The notes beneath the pieces are model-generated. The model worked only from the letters and a program-made list of their open reading frames with translations, was not told where the DNA came from and made no database searches. Shown here piece after piece: positions 1 to 7,828 of a stretch of DNA of 64,000 nt; the first letter of the stretch is position 1; the number at the start of each line of letters is the position of its first letter. A program made the position numbers and the translations under genes. Source of the DNA: Chlamydia pneumoniae TW-183. GTDB lineage: Bacteria > Chlamydiota > Chlamydiia > Chlamydiales > Chlamydiaceae. The stretch covers positions 806,001 to 870,000 of the forward strand of contig NC_005043.1 in the NCBI RefSeq assembly GCF_000007205.1, given 5' to 3'.

Positions 1-284
1 ATTGTAAAATTGATAAATCGTGTATGGAACTGCATTTTCCTCAGTCTAGTTATTCCTGTAAAGAATACCTCACCCGGATCTCAGGGCATATTCTAACACA
101 AAATTTTGAAAAGCAAATGCAATTCCGAGGAAACTCAGGATTACTAAATTACCAAGATGGTTCCTTACATGTGTATGACTGCCGTTTCCAAGTAGATCCT
201 GTACCTGGGTATGGGTCTCCAGATAAGGAGGACAGTTCTTCAGGAGGTATGAAAACCCTCTATTTATCTTTATTCAGGAATTAA
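1..284 (+). CDS. LptA/LptC-like LPS-export protein, C-terminal part (5' end outside window)
   Basis: The frame is open from the first base of the window, so the ATG at 24 is probably internal and the true start lies upstream. The visible end has alternating hydrophobic and polar residues that suit the beta-jellyroll OstA/LptA/LptC fold, with motifs such as GNSGLLNYQDGSLHVYDC. It stops 6 bp before lptB, so the two are probably co-transcribed. By family knowledge LptA/LptC proteins carry lipopolysaccharide across the periplasm, powered by the LptB ATPase. The assignment rests mainly on this neighbour; the fold is an inference from a short fragment. Confidence 0.5.
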   Translation, partial: CKIDKSCMELHFPQSSYSCKEYLTRISGHILTQNFEKQMQFRGNSGLLNYQDGSLHVYDCRFQVDPVPGYGSPDKEDSSSGGMKTLYLSLFRN

Positions 285-290
285 GCCTCT

Positions 291-1013
291 ATGCCTATAC
301 TTTCTGTGTGTAATCTCGTAAAGAAGTATAACAAGAAGCCCGTGACAAATGATGTGTCTTTCCAAATCAACCCCGGGGAGATTGTCGGCCTACTCGGCCC
401 TAACGGAGCAGGAAAAACAACAGCATTTTATCTTACTGTAGGCTTAATTCGCCCTGACTCTGGGAAGATTATCTTTAAAAATGTCGATGTCACCAAAAAA
501 ACTATGGACCATCGTGCACGACTGGGAATCGGTTATCTTGCTCAAGAACCCACAATTTTTAAAGAACTCACAGTTCAAGATAACCTGATTTGCATTTTAG
601 AGATCATTTACAAAGCGCGTAAACAACAATCCCATCTTTTAAACACCCTGGTTGATGATTTGCAACTAGGTTCCTGCCTCCATAAAAAGGCAGGAACCCT
701 ATCTGGAGGGGAACGACGAAGATTGGAGATCGCCTGTGTATTAGCTTTAAATCCCAGCGTATTGTTGTTAGATGAGCCTTTTGCGAATGTAGATCCTCTC
801 GTCATTCAAAACGTCAAGTACCTAATTAAAATTCTAGCAGGACGTGGAATCGGCATTCTAATTACAGATCACAATGCTAAAGAGCTCCTTTCTATTGCTG
901 ATAGGTGTTATTTGATTATTGATGGGAAGATCTTCTTTGAAGGGTCTTCAAGCCAAATGATCAGTAACCCTATGGTAAAGCAACATTACCTGGGAGACTC
1001 GTTCTCATACTAA
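291..1013 (+). CDS. lptB: LPS-export ABC transporter ATPase LptB
   Basis: A 240-residue stand-alone ABC ATPase with every catalytic motif: Walker A GPNGAGKTT (about residues 36-44), signature LSGGERRRLEIA (about 138-149), Walker B LLLDEPFANVDP and the switch histidine in ITDHN. The ERRR after LSGG and the FANVDP after Walker B are typical of the LptB/YhbG branch. It would sit on the cytoplasmic face and drive LPS extraction through LptF/G. It follows the LptA/C-like gene by 6 bp. Its stop codon overlaps the stop codon of the convergent gene on the other strand (1010-1012 against 1011-1013). Confidence 0.93.
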   Translation: MPILSVCNLVKKYNKKPVTNDVSFQINPGEIVGLLGPNGAGKTTAFYLTVGLIRPDSGKIIFKNVDVTKKTMDHRARLGIGYLAQEPTIFKELTVQDNLICILEIIYKARKQQSHLLNTLVDDLQLGSCLHKKAGTLSGGERRRLEIACVLALNPSVLLLDEPFANVDPLVIQNVKYLIKILAGRGIGILITDHNAKELLSIADRCYLIIDGKIFFEGSSSQMISNPMVKQHYLGDSFSY

Positions 1014-1834
1014 TGGATCTCACAAAAGTCTCTAGGGAAAGGAGCGCTACTGTATTCTGTAAGAATCCTTGCTAATACCTCAAAGCCATCTTCTTCTAGG
1101 ATAGTGACTCCTGGTTTGACTCCTCGCTCAGCTAATTTAAATGCCTTAAATGTATTGCAAATACGTCCTGTGAGTCTGATGCCCACACCCTTTAAGTTCA
1201 TTACGGAGGCATAATCTCCAAACATTTTTAAGGAAAGTTCACAAGCAGTAACTGCAAAGAGAATTTGATATCCAGGGTAGCGCTTTTTTAAAGTGTGTAA
1301 ATGTTTTGCGATATCTATAAATGTAGGGATGATCACAGTAGTGTATCTACGAGCATTCAGCCGCATCATGGTCCCTATAGAACATGAGGCACATGTAGGA
1401 TGTGAAGGATCATACCGACAAGCATCATTGAAACGCCCTTCAGGACATGCCTTAGGCTTTTGACAATAAGAAAATCCTAACAAAAGGATTCTATGAGGAC
1501 GACGCATCTCCTCTAAAATATCCTCAATATTACTACAGCCATAAAAAAATAGGTTGCCCTCCTGTAAGGCCTCCTTAGGAGCTATCAAAGCCTTAGCTAA
1601 CCGAGCTAAAGAACCAGGATCTTTCAGAAAATCATAGGCAAGCTGTCTAGCATCTTTTAAAGAGGCCAGATAAGCAAGCGTCTTCATACGCAGACCCCGT
1701 CTTGTAGCTTTAGTAATATAAGGAATATTAGGTTTGTGCTCTGGTCTAGACATAAATACGGAATCATAACAATTAGCAACGGCCGCACACTGCCACGAAG
1801 CACAGGGGCAGTCACACAAAAACCCTAGAAGCAT
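1010..1834 (-). CDS. Cysteine-rich protein resembling DUF116, function unknown
   Basis: About 274 residues from the ATG at 1834; an in-frame TTG at 1858 would add eight residues, and neither start has a clear ribosome site. Cysteines are clustered: CDCPC near the N terminus, then C-P-E-G...C and CASC in the middle, then TACEL and a late GRICNTF. The order 'Cys pair, TMMRLN, later VTACE, later CNT' resembles DUF116 proteins, which are thought to bind a metal or iron-sulfur cluster. That match is by eye only. It lies downstream of the small sigma54-linked gene on the same strand and is probably co-transcribed with it. Confidence 0.6.
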   Translation of the reverse strand: MLLGFLCDCPCASWQCAAVANCYDSVFMSRPEHKPNIPYITKATRRGLRMKTLAYLASLKDARQLAYDFLKDPGSLARLAKALIAPKEALQEGNLFFYGCSNIEDILEEMRRPHRILLLGFSYCQKPKACPEGRFNDACRYDPSHPTCASCSIGTMMRLNARRYTTVIIPTFIDIAKHLHTLKKRYPGYQILFAVTACELSLKMFGDYASVMNLKGVGIRLTGRICNTFKAFKLAERGVKPGVTILEEDGFEVLARILTEYSSAPFPRDFCEIH

Positions 1835-1890
1835 TTTCCATAGCTCAGGGAATGGCAATATTTTAGATAGTATACAGCCTGAACGATAAT

Positions 1891-2073
1891 CTAATCTAGT
1901 AGAGGTTCGTCATCAGAGAGGACTTCCTCTGCGATTGCCTTGATTGTAGTGAGACCTTCAGGGAAACCTAAACTACATAATAATTCATTTACATGTTCTA
2001 ACTCTGTAGTCAGCTGGTCGTTGATAAACTCCAAGCGAGCGAGTTGCTGTTGCATATGAGATGTTGGATGCAT
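1891..2073 (-). CDS. Small acidic coiled-coil protein (CT652.1-like), sigma54-linked
   Basis: A 60-residue protein starting MHPTSHMQQQ and ending SDDEPLLD, mostly helical and acidic. The longer reading to 2118 is unlikely: the ATG at 2073 has a strong ribosome site, GGAGGGG at 2084-2078, four bases upstream, and the extra 15 codons cover a sigma54 promoter. Sigma54-dependent CT652.1 of C. trachomatis is also a very small gene next to the lptB orthologue, which supports but does not prove orthology. The function is unknown. Confidence 0.72.
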   Translation of the reverse strand: MHPTSHMQQQLARLEFINDQLTTELEHVNELLCSLGFPEGLTTIKAIAEEVLSDDEPLLD

Positions 2074-2106
2074 AAGACCCCTCCGTAACGATTCATAAAG
2101 AAGAGG

Positions 2107-2122
2107 AGCGAAAAACATGCCA
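2107..2122 (-). promoter_or_regulatory. Sigma54 (-24/-12) promoter
   Basis: Read on the minus strand, the site is TGGCATGTTTTTCGCT, against the consensus TGGCACG-N4-TTGCW. Both invariant doublets are present, GG at 2121-2120 and GC at 2109-2108, with exact family spacing; there are two mismatches. Transcription would begin near 2096, giving a leader of about 23 nt before the ATG at 2073, with the ribosome site inside it. The sigma54 gene rpoN is in this window. Confidence 0.65.
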
Positions 2123-2183
2123 ACATCTCCGCAAGATTAAAATTTTTTTAAGATTTAGAAATCCAAGTTTAGAAATTGAAGAA

Positions 2184-4679
2184 CTATCCTGTCAGGCTTC
2201 GTGCTAAACTTAAGTACATTTGATTTAAAAGCTGTAGAGAAGTCGCGACTACAGTCCACTCCTGCTGCATAGAAGTCAGGTGCATCTGCAAATCTAACTG
2301 GAAGTTCTGTCCCATATCCGCAAAAGATTGCTGGTCTGACTGTATTGTAGATTGCAGTGGGAACATACCCCCATTAATCATATTTCCTACTAACCCGGAC
2401 ACTAAAGCTTCTTCAAGAATCTGCAATCGCGCTTGCCATTGCTCTTGCCCCTCTTTAACTTCAAAAGTTCCTGCTACAGAACCTCCAGCTATAGACAAAG
2501 GCTGTAAGTAATTTTGCAATAACACTAAAGAACCTGAGATAGAATTGATGTTGTCCTCGTAGTTCCTTAAGGAATCTAAAATCGTGGAGCGCTGCTCATT
2601 CGTGATTTTATCATCTTTAAGCACTCTAGCTCTTTGTTCTTCAATAACTGTAAGAGCTCCCCGTGTTTCTTGGAGATACAAAGCAGCTTGCTTTCGCTCC
2701 TGATCCAACTTTGCCTGAGCGCTTTCTTGAGATCCTGGGAAGGCATTCGCTCCCCCAGCACCTACTGCCGGCTGTTGTCCCACATAACTAGCAAAATTGA
2801 AATACGTAGCTCCATTGACATATTGAGAAATCGCATCAATAATGGAATTTCCGACAGAAGATCCTAAGTTGCTATAATATAGCTTCTTATAGATTTCATT
2901 TAGATAATCGACCTCTTTAGGCATATAACGATCGATCAACACAGAGGCGACTGCCGAAGGTAGGGGGAGAGCCCGTAATTCACTAGCCTGTGATAACAAT
3001 TGCCCATCAAACAGTTCTGTTTTCATATTGGTGAATTGTTGCAATTGACTCTGAAGATCTTCGATTTTGTTCTGTACATTTTCTGATTCTACAGCAGCAA
3101 GAGCCTTAAACCGAAAATAACTTCGTGCCGTAGATTCGGCGTTTGTTTTTGCTAGTTTCGTAATTTCTGGCAAAAATCCTATAGATCCATAATTTAACAG
3201 GATTTGATTAATCTCAACTTTGCCGTTTTTCTCAGAATATATAGTATATTGTAAGGTACTTGAGTTCACCGTTACGGAAAAGGAACCGCTTGAATTTACA
3301 ATTGAAGTCATCGCGGATTTTATAGATGATGCTAACTGAAAACTAGAGTTATCTAATTCTTTAGCTTCTTCAAGGATAGCAGCTTTAACGTGGTCCATGG
3401 TTGCAGTAGGGTTTAAAGCAACTACAGTAGATGCTGTAAAATAAGCCCAGATAGCACCAAGGTGCTCACCACACTTAAAGGTAACCAAAGATTTTATACA
3501 CTCATTAATCAGTTTCTGTTGCTCAGCAGTTAACTCATTGAAACGAGAATTTAACCCTCGGGCTGTTTGTAGAGCTCCAGCTAAAGCCGCACTACTAATA
3601 TCACCTTGAGAGGAACTCAGATCAATTGGAGCAAAAGTTCCAATTAAAGAGCCAACAAAGCTAGACAAATTGGAAAACATCGTTCCTTGATGCTGGTTAA
3701 CATAGATACTTGCATCAAGTACCGTATCAAAGGATCCTAAAGCCGCAACTTGATCTGAGTATAAGTCTGTTATATGTTGACAGAACATAATTTTATCATT
3801 TCTAGTCAGGTCAGAAGAATTAATGACTGCGGCGAGTTTTTCTCCAGCATCCTCAATCCGTTGTAATCCTGCTTCATCAAAATTACCTACATGATCTGCT
3901 AAAGCCTGCAGCTCTGTCGCAATCTCAGCAAAGATAGTAAACTGCTCTGGTGTAAGGACTCCTTGTACCGCTGTAAGGATGTCTTTGAACCCTTCGACTC
4001 TACCGTCTGCAAACGTTTGAGTTAAAGTAGCTTGATTTCCATATTTGCCTGCCAACTGGTTCGTAAAGTCTGTTTTCATTCCCCCAGTAAACGTATCTGC
4101 TCGTTGGATTGCAGTGAAGATCTCCTCTGGGAAATTGTAGAGAGTCTGAAAATTCTCTTCTGTTAAATTATTCCCCGCAGCGACTAAAGCCTGAAGTTCA
4201 GTATTTAATTTATCAAAGACATCTTTATTTGCAGGATTCTTACTATTAACTGAGGCCATGATAGTGGTCATAACCGTATTAAGCTCAACGATAAGATCTT
4301 GCGCCCACTTCTGTTTTACTGCGTTATAATAGGCCCCGACTCCAGATCCTGTAGCTGCTGGCGTACTTGCTGTAACCTGAACAGATGCATGTGTAGAGGA
4401 AAGAGGTTTCTCATGAATGGCTGCCACAGGAATAGACTTCGCTACTGTCGCACGCTCCACTTCATATTTGTGTAGCTTCTCGACGGCAGAGCGGTAGCGC
4501 TCGCTCGCCCTCTGATCCAAAACTTCGATCAACCGTTTTAGTATGTCACGTTCCGCTGTAGTCTTCTCATAATTAGCGATATGTTCTAAAGATTCCCTGT
4601 GTCTTTGTGCAAAAGAATGCATTGAAGACACTAGAGAGAGTTTTTTATAAAATGTTGAAATAGAAGTGCTATAAATCAT
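2184..4679 (-). CDS. DUF582-family type III secreted effector candidate
   Basis: An 831-residue protein with no signal peptide or membrane segment, rich in Gln, Ser and Ala, and mostly helical. Its last 60 residues (QSDQQSFADMGQNF, then MQQEWTVVATSLQLLNQ) match the end of the divergent neighbour at 4884-7502, so the two are paralogues. This C-terminal signature and the position beside the CT622 gene identify the chlamydial DUF582 family (CT619/CT620/CT621/CT711/CT712). Members are reported type III substrates, and some bind host ESCRT components. The start at 4679 has no clear ribosome site; a later ATG at 4622 is an alternative. Confidence 0.75.
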   Translation of the reverse strand: MIYSTSISTFYKKLSLVSSMHSFAQRHRESLEHIANYEKTTAERDILKRLIEVLDQRASERYRSAVEKLHKYEVERATVAKSIPVAAIHEKPLSSTHASVQVTASTPAATGSGVGAYYNAVKQKWAQDLIVELNTVMTTIMASVNSKNPANKDVFDKLNTELQALVAAGNNLTEENFQTLYNFPEEIFTAIQRADTFTGGMKTDFTNQLAGKYGNQATLTQTFADGRVEGFKDILTAVQGVLTPEQFTIFAEIATELQALADHVGNFDEAGLQRIEDAGEKLAAVINSSDLTRNDKIMFCQHITDLYSDQVAALGSFDTVLDASIYVNQHQGTMFSNLSSFVGSLIGTFAPIDLSSSQGDISSAALAGALQTARGLNSRFNELTAEQQKLINECIKSLVTFKCGEHLGAIWAYFTASTVVALNPTATMDHVKAAILEEAKELDNSSFQLASSIKSAMTSIVNSSGSFSVTVNSSTLQYTIYSEKNGKVEINQILLNYGSIGFLPEITKLAKTNAESTARSYFRFKALAAVESENVQNKIEDLQSQLQQFTNMKTELFDGQLLSQASELRALPLPSAVASVLIDRYMPKEVDYLNEIYKKLYYSNLGSSVGNSIIDAISQYVNGATYFNFASYVGQQPAVGAGGANAFPGSQESAQAKLDQERKQAALYLQETRGALTVIEEQRARVLKDDKITNEQRSTILDSLRNYEDNINSISGSLVLLQNYLQPLSIAGGSVAGTFEVKEGQEQWQARLQILEEALVSGLVGNMINGGMFPLQSTIQSDQQSFADMGQNFQLDLQMHLTSMQQEWTVVATSLQLLNQMYLSLARSLTG

Positions 4680-4883
4680 ATCAATGTCTGCTTAGATAAG
4701 AACAGTGTTATTTTTAATTAACATTAACATTAATAAATTATTTTTTTAATTCAAAAAATTCGTCAAATGTTTAAAAAGAAAACTATCAATATTATAGAAA
4801 ACAAATTATTTTTTATTTGAAAAGCTTCATAGAAAAAAACAAAACAAAGTACGAAAATAAAATAAAAATATTATTTATTTTCT
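4680..4883. promoter_or_regulatory. Very AT-rich divergent promoter region of the two DUF582 genes
   Basis: A 204-bp spacer between divergent start codons, made almost entirely of A and T with long A and T runs. It must hold both promoters. No classical -35/-10 pair or ribosome site stands out, and the boundaries are simply those of the two genes. Confidence 0.5.
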
Positions 4884-7502
4884 ATGTCTACCTTTTCTAT
4901 CCAAAATCGACTAAGAACCATTTCAGGTGAAAGTACTCGAATCATCAAGCTGGACCATAAGTACTCTGGTTTTGATCCCAGATCAGTGCCTGCGATAAAT
5001 TTAGAAGAGTTAAATTCAGGGATTTATGCTCTAAGGCATTTAATGAACGCCCTGCAATCAGAAAATACCAATGTTGCTGCTTTATTAAACCCAAACAATA
5101 CGATCTTCCCCACAACATCTTGGACAGATTACAAGCATTCGCGTCCGCAAGCTAGCTCTCCAAGAGCACCCTCATCACAAACTCCCACAGATATCGTATC
5201 AGCAGCAGCTCTTGCTTTAGTTCTTGTTATTGACGGAGGTCTAGCGGAATTAGTGGCCTCCGTTACAGAAATTGATCTCGGAGCTTTATCCACTATATCC
5301 ACAGTTCGTCAGTTAATGGCGAGCTACCTCGGTTTGACAACTCTAACAGCTGAACAAGAAAAGGTTGTATTTTCCAGCTCCTATGTTCCTTCAGAAAAAA
5401 ATCTCCTTGAACATGTAAAACAAGAAAAAGCTGCTGAAATCCAAGCTAAGCAAGAAGAAATAAAAGCAGTATTAGAAGCTAAAGGAGTCTCTACTGAAGA
5501 GATCGAAGCGATACTTAAGGAATATCCTGATATCTATGCAGCAGATTTCTTCAAAGAGTTTATAGAAGAGCCTTTACATACATATCGTGCAAAAGTCGGT
5601 GCACCGATCCAAGAGATGAATGAGAACGCGATTCAGCTGCTTCCTACACCTCCTGCGATCACTCCTGACAATGTCAATGAAGTCAACGGAATGAACACCC
5701 TCAGCACTATTTTACAAGCTATAGATGATGCTATTAAACAAGCTCCTGCACTTGGTGGGGATCAGGAAATCATTACTATACTACAAACTTTGGTTCCCCT
5801 AGTCGATAAGACCACGTTTACAAAAGCTGAATTCGATCTTATTTACACAGCAACACAACTTCCTAATACAGCATCTTTAAAACTCTACCTTACGGATAGA
5901 CAAATTGCTGAGTATCGAGGGAAAATCACGAAAGTATATCAAAATTCTATCCAAAATCTCTCTGAGACAAAACGTGTAGTTGAAAACAACCGAAGCATGC
6001 TAGAAACACAACTCTCCATGTTCCAACAAGCACAAAATTGCTTTGTTACTTGGATTAGTCAAGCCAATGCACTTAACATAGCCATCACTAATAAATATAT
6101 TTCTGCTGTACTTACGACTTCTATGGAGATGTACGGAGGTCTCCTTTGCCTTTCTTATATGTACGAAAGGTTAGCCGATGATGAAAAAGCAATTTTTGAC
6201 AAAAGTGTGAATGAGTATTTACCGATTCACATCGTTGTTGGTGGTTCATGGGTAAATGGCTGGATAGCAAAAATGGCAGCCTATCAAGAACTCGCGGAAT
6301 ACTCTTTAGGAACCGCAGTTACAAGTCAAGATCAAATCAAAGCTTATTTACAAACACGAGGGAATGAGTTTAAAGCTACGCGTCATTTTTTCCATAATAT
6401 TGGGGATCAAATGTACCAATTTGCTAATGAGACTGTCTTTGGAAATTGTCTTACAACAGCAAATGGTGCGATACAGCCCGATTTAGGTGGTTTTATCAGA
6501 GAAGCAATGACGAATGTTGGAACTGTTGAAGCCGATTATGTAAGCAATGCTCAGAGGATCCTAAATGAATTTAATACGGCTGCAACTGCGCATGTTTTAC
6601 AATTACAATTACAAATAGCTGAGTTACAAAAGAAAGCAGATGACTTAGACCCAGGAAAAGCCTCTTTCACTGAGAACCGTAAATTTGCTGTTGCTGCTTG
6701 GATCACATCGGAGAGCTTAGGAGATGCTTTAATTTCTATGATTTTAAACTCTCAGCTACCAAAGCAAGAGGCTTTTTTAAAACCTTTGATCGAAGAAATT
6801 AACTTCAATAACCTCGCAGCGAATGCCTTAAACAGCTTGCTACAGATTACCAATGAATTTTCTACGACTTCTGTCTACTATAGCCTCTCTTCCTATTTAG
6901 TTCAGAGTAAAACTGGACAAAACCTGTTTGCTGGTGATTACTATGAAACACTTCTAGCTGCAGCTAGAGAACGGGAGTATATTTATCGCGACACTGCGAG
7001 ATGTAAACAAGCGATTAATCTAGTCAATGGACTTCTCCAAAAAATTAACTCTCTTCCAGGGGCTACCTCAGCACAAAAACAAGAAATGCTTAACGCAACT
7101 ACCTATTATCAATACAGCTTATCAGTCACTTTAAACCAACTTACTGTATTAGAATCTTTACTCGCGGGTCTCAAAATGACTCTTCAGACAACTAGTAATA
7201 ACAAATACGACAAAAGTGTGTTTAAAATTGAAAGTTTTGATGACTGGATTCCAACTCTAGCTGCTTTGGAAAGTTTTCTAACTAGTGGATTCCCTAATAT
7301 CAGTGCGACAGGAGGCCTAGGTCCTTTATTTACCCAGGTGCAATCCGATCAGCAAACGTATACTTCTCAAGGCCAGACACAGCAGTTGAACCTACAAAAC
7401 CAAATGACCACTATCCAACAGGAGTGGACATTAGTTTCCACATCCATGCAAGTATTAAACGGTATTTTATCACAGCTTGCTGGTGCCATCTATTCCAACT
7501 AA
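4884..7502 (+). CDS. DUF582-family type III secreted effector candidate (paralogue)
   Basis: An 872-residue helical protein without a signal peptide. The C-terminal block (QSDQQTYTSQGQTQQLN, then IQQEWTLVSTSMQVLNG) aligns closely with the divergent gene's, while the N-terminal halves are dissimilar. A charged stretch around residues 175-215 (KQEKAAEIQAKQEEIKAVLEA) predicts a coiled coil. The family is secreted through the type III apparatus and some members recruit ESCRT proteins through the C-terminal domain (established for C. trachomatis). A hairpin at 7507-7545 ends the transcript. Confidence 0.75.
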   Translation: MSTFSIQNRLRTISGESTRIIKLDHKYSGFDPRSVPAINLEELNSGIYALRHLMNALQSENTNVAALLNPNNTIFPTTSWTDYKHSRPQASSPRAPSSQTPTDIVSAAALALVLVIDGGLAELVASVTEIDLGALSTISTVRQLMASYLGLTTLTAEQEKVVFSSSYVPSEKNLLEHVKQEKAAEIQAKQEEIKAVLEAKGVSTEEIEAILKEYPDIYAADFFKEFIEEPLHTYRAKVGAPIQEMNENAIQLLPTPPAITPDNVNEVNGMNTLSTILQAIDDAIKQAPALGGDQEIITILQTLVPLVDKTTFTKAEFDLIYTATQLPNTASLKLYLTDRQIAEYRGKITKVYQNSIQNLSETKRVVENNRSMLETQLSMFQQAQNCFVTWISQANALNIAITNKYISAVLTTSMEMYGGLLCLSYMYERLADDEKAIFDKSVNEYLPIHIVVGGSWVNGWIAKMAAYQELAEYSLGTAVTSQDQIKAYLQTRGNEFKATRHFFHNIGDQMYQFANETVFGNCLTTANGAIQPDLGGFIREAMTNVGTVEADYVSNAQRILNEFNTAATAHVLQLQLQIAELQKKADDLDPGKASFTENRKFAVAAWITSESLGDALISMILNSQLPKQEAFLKPLIEEINFNNLAANALNSLLQITNEFSTTSVYYSLSSYLVQSKTGQNLFAGDYYETLLAAAREREYIYRDTARCKQAINLVNGLLQKINSLPGATSAQKQEMLNATTYYQYSLSVTLNQLTVLESLLAGLKMTLQTTSNNKYDKSVFKIESFDDWIPTLAALESFLTSGFPNISATGGLGPLFTQVQSDQQTYTSQGQTQQLNLQNQMTTIQQEWTLVSTSMQVLNGILSQLAGAIYSN

Positions 7503-7506
7503 TTGC

Positions 7507-7545
7507 ATCCTTAGGAGTTTTTAGAGCTCCTAAAGGATCTTTTCT
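7507..7545 (+). terminator. Rho-independent terminator after the DUF582 gene
   Basis: Arms ATCCTTAGGAG (7507-7517) and CTCCTAAAGGAT (7527-7538) pair with a single bulged A, followed by CTTTTCTTC. It begins five bases after the stop codon. Confidence 0.65.
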
Positions 7546-7759
7546 TCTCCTTTACCCTATACTTTTTCTTTATCCATCTGCAGCTTAGAAAGAACATCTC
7601 CTAAGCTGCTGATCAATTAACAAGATTGGAATCAATCATGGAAGAGAAACTCTAAAAAAGTATAGAGGACCTTGCAAACCATTCTCTAAAATCAAATAAA
7701 AGCTTAGAAAAGAAGTTTAAAACTGGTGTCTTTTATTTATTGAAGATCGTTCTAGTGTG

Positions 7760-7789
7760 TTGGTAAGGCCTCAACAAAGGCCTTACCAA
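7760..7789 (-). terminator. Perfect 12-bp hairpin downstream of the 76-kDa antigen gene
   Basis: TTGGTAAGGCCT (7760-7771) pairs perfectly with AGGCCTTACCAA (7778-7789) across a 6-nt loop. It lies 40 bp past the stop of the minus-strand gene. No U-run follows on either strand, so it may protect the 3' end rather than terminate. The remainder of the 7503-7828 gap shows nothing else recognisable. Confidence 0.5.
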
Positions 7790-7828
7790 AGCACATAATA
7801 ATCTCTCCAAACGAACACTTAGGTGTTG

